Origin: Acidimicrobiaceae bacterium
GTDB lineage: Bacteria; Actinomycetota; Acidimicrobiia; Acidimicrobiales; Microtrichaceae
Length of the DNA stretch: 7,001 bases
Assembly: GCA_003514205.1 (NCBI GenBank)
Contig: DORQ01000151.1
Coordinates: 5,658-12,658, forward strand
Direction: 5' to 3'
Below are positions 4,530-7,001 of this stretch, piece by piece; positions within the stretch are counted from its first letter, which is position 1, and each line of letters begins with the position of its first letter. The translations under genes and the position numbers were made by a program. The notes beneath the pieces were generated by a model. That model saw only the letters and a program-made list of their open reading frames with translations, was not told the origin of the DNA and did no database searches.

Positions 4530-6583
4530 TGGCCAAACGGTCCTTTGGTCTCCTCGGGGCCCTCATGCTGTTGTTCGCTTCGGTTGGCACATCTGTCGAG
4601 GCTTCCGCGCAGGGTCCTGGCTCAGCAGGTCCACTCCTCCAGGAGTCACCGAATTTGGCGTTTCTCGCTTCAAGTCCGTGGGTTGAGGCAAACGGGACCT
4701 GGTTTGTCCAACTGAATCCCGAGGCCATTCCCCAGGATGGCTCAATCTCCTACACAATCCGTGAGCCACTCAAGGGCGACGTTCCAGCAATGAGAGCTCA
4801 ACTCAAACTCCAGGCCGATGGAAAACAACTTGGTCGGCAGTTGCAGCGACCGGTAACAGCGCCGATTGCCGAACTTCGCCAGCCAGACGGATCGGTACGC
4901 ATTCAGGTTCCGATTCGCTCCGCGACTGGCACTGGTGAAGGCGTTCTCATTCCCAATTCGGGTTCCCACCCAGTCACGATCAAGGCCTCGACTGCCAGCG
5001 GGTCTGTGCTCGCAGAGACGACGGTCTATCTCAATCGCCTCCCAGACAAAGACGCAACAGCGCCACTTCGTCTTGGAATTCTCGCAGTCAGCACTCAAGG
5101 AACCCCCTCTGCCGCAGATGGTGTTGATGGCCTCGACGACGCGACTCTTGCGGACCTCTCCAGAGTTGGCTCCTATGCCGAGTTCGCCCGAAATCAACAC
5201 CTCAGCTATCAGATACAACCCTCACTCCTCGAGCGACTAGCAGCACAGGCCAAACCAGCGCCGGAATCTGCCGATGATGCAGGGAGCGTGGCCGCAGGAG
5301 CGACACTCACCAAGCTGCAGCAGTCGGTCGCCACCAACACCGTGGTGTCAACCCCGTGGGCACCCTTGGATCTGGAGGCATGGGCTGACACCGGAGCCCC
5401 AGAAAGTGCAACGTTTGCATTTGCTGAAGGTGGGCTCTCAACGCGCCAGATTCTGCAACAGCCTTGGACCGATTCGACGTTGGGTTTCGAATCTACCCTT
5501 GGCCCAAAGTCAGTCGGACTGCTCCAGACACTCAACATTGGAAAGGTCGTCGTCGTGTCGGGTCAGCTCAGCGACCAGGTGCCTCCCAAGGCAACGACCG
5601 GTTGGAACCGACCCTTCACAGTGGTCGGTAGCGCCAACTCGACCGTCAGGGCGTTCCAGGTGGACCCCGACCTACAAGCACTACTGGACCTCGCAGATGG
5701 ACCCTCAGCACAGACGGTGCATCAGCTGTTGACGACGTTGTTCGCGACGTGGATTGGAAGTGATCAACCGCTCGGGGCGCTGGTCACGCTGACTGATCGC
5801 ACGAACCCTGCAACTGCGCAAGCCTTTCTCGAAGCACTCGCCTCGCTGAACACCAAGGGCTCGCCGTTGACGACCGTTGGCGTGGACGATCTCTTCGATC
5901 AGCTCGAGGTGCAAACGAAGGTACCGAACAAGCCGGACCTAGTAGCCCGCACGCTGATGACGCCCGACACCATTGCAGATGTGGGTGAACTCAGTGGCAT
6001 GTCGGCGAACACTGAACGCGCCCTCGCAGGTTACGTTTCCATGGTGGGGGCAGCGGACCCCAAGGCTGCGGAACTCCGAAGATCAATACTGCAGAGCCTT
6101 GACCGCACCGTGCCTCTGGAGTCACAACTCTCCCTCGGGCGTTCCTCGCTCATCACCATTGGCGAGGAACTCGACCAGATCACCATGTCCCCCTCCCGGG
6201 GGCTTCGGGTGACCGCTCAACGCACCGAAATCCCGGTGAGAATAGCCAATGGGCTACAGCGCCCCGTTACGGTGCAACTGCGCTTCGACAGTCCGCGTCT
6301 CACATTCATTCGGGGAAGTCGACAGACGGTGACGCTCCAACCTGGAGAGAATCTCCTCTCCATTGACGTCCTCGTTCGCGCCTCAGGCCAGTTCAACATG
6401 ACCGTTGAGGCCACGACCCCAGCGGCAGGCATTGTACTTGCTTCCTCCAAGCTCAGCATCCGCTCGACGACGTTCAGCGGCGTTGGTCTCCTCATCTCAG
6501 GCGGAGCTCTCGTCTTCCTCGTGATCTGGTGGACGAGAACACTCAGGCGGCGAGATGCACAACAGGGCGAACCCCCGACATGA
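4529..6583 (+). CDS. DUF6049-like secreted, membrane-anchored protein
   Basis: A 684-residue protein with a Sec signal peptide (MAKRS, hydrophobic LLGALMLLFASVG, probable cleavage ASA|Q after residue 27), a large extracytoplasmic region, one C-terminal transmembrane span (about 650-668) and a basic RTLRRR stop-transfer tail. Near residue 180, LRLGILAV is followed by a P-S-LLERLA stretch (PSLLERLAAQ). STPWAPLDLEAWA lies near 273, and a GLLQTLNIGKVVVVSG strand near 330, resembling the layout of actinobacterial DUF6049 proteins such as Mycobacterium Rv3909. The C-terminal beta domain (about 567-645, IPVRIANGLQRPVTVQLRF) leading into RSTTFSGVGLLISGG is also typical. The function of this family is not established. 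The start is ATG 4529 in TGATG, coupled to the GNAT stop; an in-frame ATG at 4391 would put the signal peptide 46 residues inside. It probably acts at the cell envelope together with the downstream kinase. Confidence 0.85.
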   Translation: MAKRSFGLLGALMLLFASVGTSVEASAQGPGSAGPLLQESPNLAFLASSPWVEANGTWFVQLNPEAIPQDGSISYTIREPLKGDVPAMRAQLKLQADGKQLGRQLQRPVTAPIAELRQPDGSVRIQVPIRSATGTGEGVLIPNSGSHPVTIKASTASGSVLAETTVYLNRLPDKDATAPLRLGILAVSTQGTPSAADGVDGLDDATLADLSRVGSYAEFARNQHLSYQIQPSLLERLAAQAKPAPESADDAGSVAAGATLTKLQQSVATNTVVSTPWAPLDLEAWADTGAPESATFAFAEGGLSTRQILQQPWTDSTLGFESTLGPKSVGLLQTLNIGKVVVVSGQLSDQVPPKATTGWNRPFTVVGSANSTVRAFQVDPDLQALLDLADGPSAQTVHQLLTTLFATWIGSDQPLGALVTLTDRTNPATAQAFLEALASLNTKGSPLTTVGVDDLFDQLEVQTKVPNKPDLVARTLMTPDTIADVGELSGMSANTERALAGYVSMVGAADPKAAELRRSILQSLDRTVPLESQLSLGRSSLITIGEELDQITMSPSRGLRVTAQRTEIPVRIANGLQRPVTVQLRFDSPRLTFIRGSRQTVTLQPGENLLSIDVLVRASGQFNMTVEATTPAAGIVLASSKLSIRSTTFSGVGLLISGGALVFLVIWWTRTLRRRDAQQGEPPT

Positions 6584-6608
6584 CCGGTGTGGACACTAAC
6601 CTACCCAC

Positions 6609-7001
6609 GTGGATGATCGTCGGTCGAGCGCTACTGGAGCAGCGCAGCGAGTCCTCGGGAATCGATATGAAGTCCTCGACAAGATCGGTTCCGGAGGAAT
6701 GGCCACCGTTTGGCGCGGAGTCGACACAGTTCTCAGCCGTCCGGTCGCCATCAAGATTCTTCACGAACACCTCACCGACGACCAGTCGTTCGTCGATCGC
6801 TTCCGGCTAGAAGCTCGACGCGCAGCGCGCCTGACACATCACAACATCGTGGCGATCTACGACACGGTGACCGAGAAGGGCTGCGAGGCCATTGTGATGG
6901 AATTGGTGGAGGGCCAGACGCTTCGCCAACGCTTCGCTGCCTCAACCACCTTGGAGGAAGCCAAAATTCGAAGTATTGGTGCCGATATCGCCGCAGCACT
7001 C
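6609..7001 (+). CDS. Ser/Thr protein kinase, N-terminal part (partial)
   Basis: The first 131 codons of a PknB-like eukaryotic-type kinase; the rest lies beyond the right edge. After an 18-residue lead, RYEVLDKIGSGGMATVWRG (19-37) is the ATP-binding glycine loop, VAIKIL (46-51) carries the catalytic Lys49, and RFRLEARRAARLTHHNIVAIYD (64-85) contains the helix-C Glu68 and following strand. The hinge IVMELVEG (95-102) comes next. No active-site loop is in view, so activity and any membrane or PASTA region cannot be judged. The start is GTG 6609, the first start codon after an in-frame TAA at 6597; no clear Shine-Dalgarno precedes it. It begins 25 bases after the DUF6049-like stop, on the same strand, so it is probably in the same unit. 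In mycobacteria this slot holds MurJ/MviN with a kinase-like domain. Confidence 0.93.
   Translation, partial: MDDRRSSATGAAQRVLGNRYEVLDKIGSGGMATVWRGVDTVLSRPVAIKILHEHLTDDQSFVDRFRLEARRAARLTHHNIVAIYDTVTEKGCEAIVMELVEGQTLRQRFAASTTLEEAKIRSIGADIAAAL

Noticed and set aside
4742..5218. 158-codon minus-strand frame inside the DUF6049-like gene
   Set aside because: Antisense shadow with no recognisable domain or ribosome binding site.
6529..6810. 93-codon plus-strand frame across the DUF6049/kinase junction
   Set aside because: Ser/Thr/Arg-rich in the wrong frame; the kinase frame here has the glycine loop and catalytic Lys.

Overview
The window looks like chromosomal sequence of a moderately high-GC actinobacterium. 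The support is an actinobacterial-type CCA-adding enzyme, a DUF6049-type secreted membrane protein and a PknB-like Ser/Thr kinase, together with frequent GTG/TTG starts. The gene order recalls the mycobacterial pcnA - Rv3909 - mviN (Rv3910) region. A lineage such as Acidimicrobiia would fit, but this is inference and no taxonomic marker was tested.

Layout, left to right. (1) 1-125, minus: the first 41 codons of a membrane-anchored protein whose remainder lies outside the window. (2) 126-557: a 432-base gap between divergent genes. It holds a striking 49-bp palindrome (24-bp perfect arms, one-base centre), a doubtful 45-codon ORF ending in a membrane-like segment, and a possible hairpin over the next gene's ribosome binding site. 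(3) 558-1262, plus: a class I SAM-dependent methyltransferase, starting at TTG. (4) 1279-2664, minus: CCA tRNA nucleotidyltransferase, convergent with the methyltransferase. (5) 2750-3739, minus: a class II/AcuC-like histone-deacetylase-family amidohydrolase, upstream of and co-directional with the CCA enzyme. (6) 3740-3818: a 79-bp divergent intergenic region with an inverted repeat that places a TAGGAT hexamer on each strand. (7) 3819-4529, plus: a GNAT acetyltransferase with an extra N-terminal half. (8) 4529-6583, plus: a 684-residue DUF6049-like protein with a signal peptide and a C-terminal membrane anchor, its ATG overlapping the GNAT stop by one base. (9) 6609-7001, plus: the N-terminal 131 codons of a Ser/Thr protein kinase, cut by the window edge.

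Two divergent transcription units emerge: deacetylase -> CCA enzyme to the left, and GNAT -> DUF6049-like -> kinase to the right. The divergent acetyltransferase/deacetylase pair could be an acetylation/deacetylation module, though nothing here identifies a substrate. The DUF6049-kinase junction occupies the place where mycobacteria carry MurJ/MviN, which has its own kinase-like domain, so a cell-envelope role for the right-hand unit is a reasonable inference.

No rRNA, tRNA, CRISPR array, insertion sequence or phage gene was recognised. The most unusual element is the long perfect palindrome at 306-354.
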